DNA of 64,000 nucleotides from Camarhynchus parvulus (lineage: Eukaryota; Chordata; Aves; Passeriformes; Thraupidae), in the NCBI RefSeq assembly GCF_901933205.1, contig NC_044571.1, positions 9,587,420 through 9,651,419 on the forward strand, given 5' to 3'. Position 1 is the first letter of the stretch. Every line of letters starts with the position of its first letter. The notes beneath the pieces are model-generated. The model ran no database searches and had not been told where the DNA came from. It saw only the letters and a program-made list of their open reading frames with translations. A program made the translations under genes and the position numbers. This document shows, piece after piece, positions 62,009 through 64,000 of this stretch.

Positions 62009-62337
62009 GATGTTTGTCGCGACCCAGGATACTCCTCTGGCTGCCCTGGATGATTCGAGACCCTGGCAGGGAGCTCAGAGACCTTGGCACAAAGACACCT
62101 GTGCCTTCGATTTTAGTCCATGGAAAAATTACCAGCTTTGTGTGAAGATTTACAAGCGACAAGAGTTTGAGTAGAATGACAGTTAATTTGTCACAGGGTG
62201 AAAAAGTAGAATTTTGGGGCTTTAGAGTGCGGGTTCAAGAGGCAAGATGGAGGAATCTGTGCATGTCCTGTCTTTCTTCTTCTTGTCCTCCATCTTCTGC
62301 TGTGATGATGACACTTTTGGATTGGTTTAGAGTAGAC

Positions 62338-62392
62338 ACAGACTGTCTAACATAGGTGATAGGTATTGGAAAATTATTGTAAATAAAGTACA
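62338..62392 (+). promoter_or_regulatory. Perfectly conserved U3 block of LTR A2
   Basis: This stretch is identical over 55 bp to 8626-8680 in LTR A1 and lies 12 bp upstream of the TATA box. A proximal promoter role is inferred from position. Confidence 0.45.
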
Positions 62393-62404
62393 TGTAGTTC
62401 TTAG

Positions 62405-62413
62405 TATAAAAAA
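62405..62413 (+). promoter_or_regulatory. LTR A2 TATA box
   Basis: TATAAAAAA sits at the position equivalent to the TATA box of A1, downstream of the conserved 55-bp block. Confidence 0.55.
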
Positions 62414-62621
62414 GTTAACCCAAGGGTGGACAATGTGCCACGAACCGACCTGCCGGACAGATCTCAGCAGGTCAGAGAAAGAATGTATTAGATAAGAGAA
62501 AACAAACAACCTTGAAAAGCAGAACTGACGAATCTCAACTTCTTCTTTGCTCGTGGGGCTGGGAAAAAAGACTTTGTAATACCTGGGGAGTCATCTCAAC
62601 CACAGAAACCCGAGAGATGTT

Positions 62622-64000
62622 CAGTGTGTGTGGACGCTGCTGGGTGCAAGGAACATCTGTGGTTGGGAGGAACAATCGCCTTCCCACTGCTTGCTTTGGC
62701 ACGCCTGGACACCAGGAACTCCCTGCTCAGGGCCAGTTTTACACTCTGAGGAAGTACTGGGGGTAGTAGGGGACTGCTTTTTACCTTCCTGGAAAGAACA
62801 AGGCTGTGCCCTGACTGGAGCCTCATTTTGAAAGGCCTTTGTAGAGAGTGTGCGAGGAAATGTGTATATCTGTGCTAGATCAGACAGATAGTTTAGTGAT
62901 TCCTGCCCCCTCAGTGCTACAAATTTCTCTAAAGACTTGAGAACTGTGTGCCTTCATAGATGTCTCCACTCCCTTTAAAGATTGTTCCAATAAAGTGATA
63001 TTAAATTAATTGCTGATTAATTTAGTCCATTGGATCAAGAAAGCACATTAGATCTCTCCTACACACTTTGGAGGAGAAAATTCCTGTTCAAAGGATGAAT
63101 AAACTGAGGGCTGTCAACACAGGAGACATCCTAGTAAAAGACAGATACTGAAAACAATTATCTTAATTTAATTATCTTAGGGAACCTATACACTGCATTA
63201 GAACAGTGGGGTAACTTCTTTACAGTCCTTAATTATTGTTTTTAATAATTACTGAGAAGATATAGTAAAACTGAGCAGATTTATACTGCTTAGCTAGAAA
63301 CAGAAATTGTGGTGTTTTCTTGTATATATGTGGGGACTAATTTAATCAAATTCCAGGCTAGAAAGTTTTCTGATCTTCTTAGTGAGTACACAGCTGGAAT
63401 AGCACGGAGAGCCTTAGCAAGAAATTTGTGGAGCTTTCATATTTTTCTGTCACTTCTGTAATCCAGAAGAGCTGCCCATCCAGGCTGCTCAAGATTAATT
63501 GTGCCTGAAAGCAATAGAAAACGGATCTTTAGCTTTGCATATTCCTGCTTATCAAATACAAAACACTCAAAAGCTTTTCTCTATCCCCAAAGAGTGAGCA
63601 GTTGGTAGTGACTTTTTCCTGGTTACATTTCATATTTTTCAGTGTTGGTAAATCAAAAAGCTTCTACTTTATATTGCATATGTAAGTGGCCATACACTCA
63701 TTGGTACATGAATTTATATAAGGAAATACAATTAAAATGTCTAAAATTTGGAAATGACAGAACACCTCCATTGACATTGTACCCCCAGCCCTTATGCAAC
63801 CCTGTCACCCCATGTCTGAATATTACAAAAAAAAATTAACCAAAGATCAGTTAATATTTCCTCTACAGGACTTTGGCCTCAGCTAACACACAGATGCCTC
63901 AATAATGAAGTGGAAGAATGGGATTTTTTTTCATAAATTCCTTTTCCTTGTTCATTTCAGAGTGACAGATGGATAGTGGCTGAGGCAGGGAACTGTAGGA
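62622..64000. other. Single-copy DNA, no recognised gene
   Basis: The first 200 bp are G/C-richer and carry three overlapping short open frames without domains. The remainder is AT-rich. An AATAAAGTG at 62990 resembles a poly(A) signal, but no upstream exon is apparent. Nothing else is recognised to the end of the window. Confidence 0.55.

Larger units (their letters stand above)
62015..62615 (+). mobile_element. Solo LTR A2 (ERVK-like, family A)
   Basis: A 601-bp solo LTR, the partner of A1 at 8297-8909 in the same orientation, with perfect target duplications GATGTT (62009-62014 and 62616-62621). It begins TGTCGCGACCC and ends AACCCGAGA, again GA rather than CA. CpG sites near the start (CGCGACC) and elsewhere (CCGACCTGCCGG) are better preserved than in A1, where several read TG or CA, so A2 may be younger or less decayed. 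The TATA box is at 62405. The AATAAA equivalent reads AACAAA. Confidence 0.9.

Noticed and set aside
8297..62615. A provirus bounded by the two same-orientation family A LTRs
   Set aside because: The LTRs are 53 kb apart, have different 6-bp target duplications on their own two sides, and no gag, pol or env sequence lies between them in the right arrangement. They are independent solo LTRs.
1..64000. CRISPR array, tRNA, rRNA or bacterial operon
   Set aside because: I saw no regularly spaced direct repeats, cloverleaf-like segments with A and B boxes, rRNA signatures or tightly packed long open frames.

Overview
The window reads as vertebrate nuclear DNA, most likely from a bird and probably a passerine. 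The evidence is the set of dispersed repeats. Six CR1 LINE 3' ends are present, some still ending in the ATTCTATG-type terminal repeat. Two LTRs match the common avian ERVL type whose minus-strand reading opens with CCTGGTTTAACCCC. Six short solo LTRs belong to two further families, and five of these six have perfect 6-bp target-site duplications, the usual length for ERVK/class II retroviruses. The DNA is AT-rich (about 60% or more by eye) and has no operon-like organisation, bacterial gene or CRISPR array.

I find no protein-coding gene I would defend. The longest open frames are 120-140 codons. They lack recognisable domains, often rely on non-ATG starts, or lie inside CR1 copies. The window is therefore intergenic or deep intronic, and it cannot be assigned to a host gene from sequence alone.

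Layout: 1-8290 single-copy AT-rich DNA; 8297-8909 solo LTR A1; 8916-20306 single-copy DNA with CR1 pieces at 14160 and 18143 (minus); 20313-20674 solo LTR B1; 20681-30417 single-copy DNA; 30418-31386 ERVL LTR (minus) with solo LTR B2 nested inside at 30598-31013; a CR1 3' end at 31876; 34240-34632 solo LTR B3; CR1 at 35772; a long single-copy stretch to 43124; CR1 at 43125; 48210-48624 solo LTR B4 (plus); 49690-50400 a longer CR1 piece retaining broken reverse-transcriptase sequence; 50401-59354 single-copy DNA with several low-complexity tracts and one GC-richer patch; 59355-59899 ERVL LTR (plus); 62015-62615 solo LTR A2; then single-copy DNA to the end.

The most informative observations concern the LTRs. 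Family A ends in TG...GA instead of TG...CA in both copies and shares a perfect 55-bp block just upstream of the TATA box. Family B shows a nested insertion that gives relative ages, a microsatellite that has grown inside one copy, and variation in its 3' terminus. I see no evidence of a previously undescribed gene system here. Candidate conserved non-coding segments and one candidate non-coding exon are offered as low-confidence leads that need alignment or RNA data.
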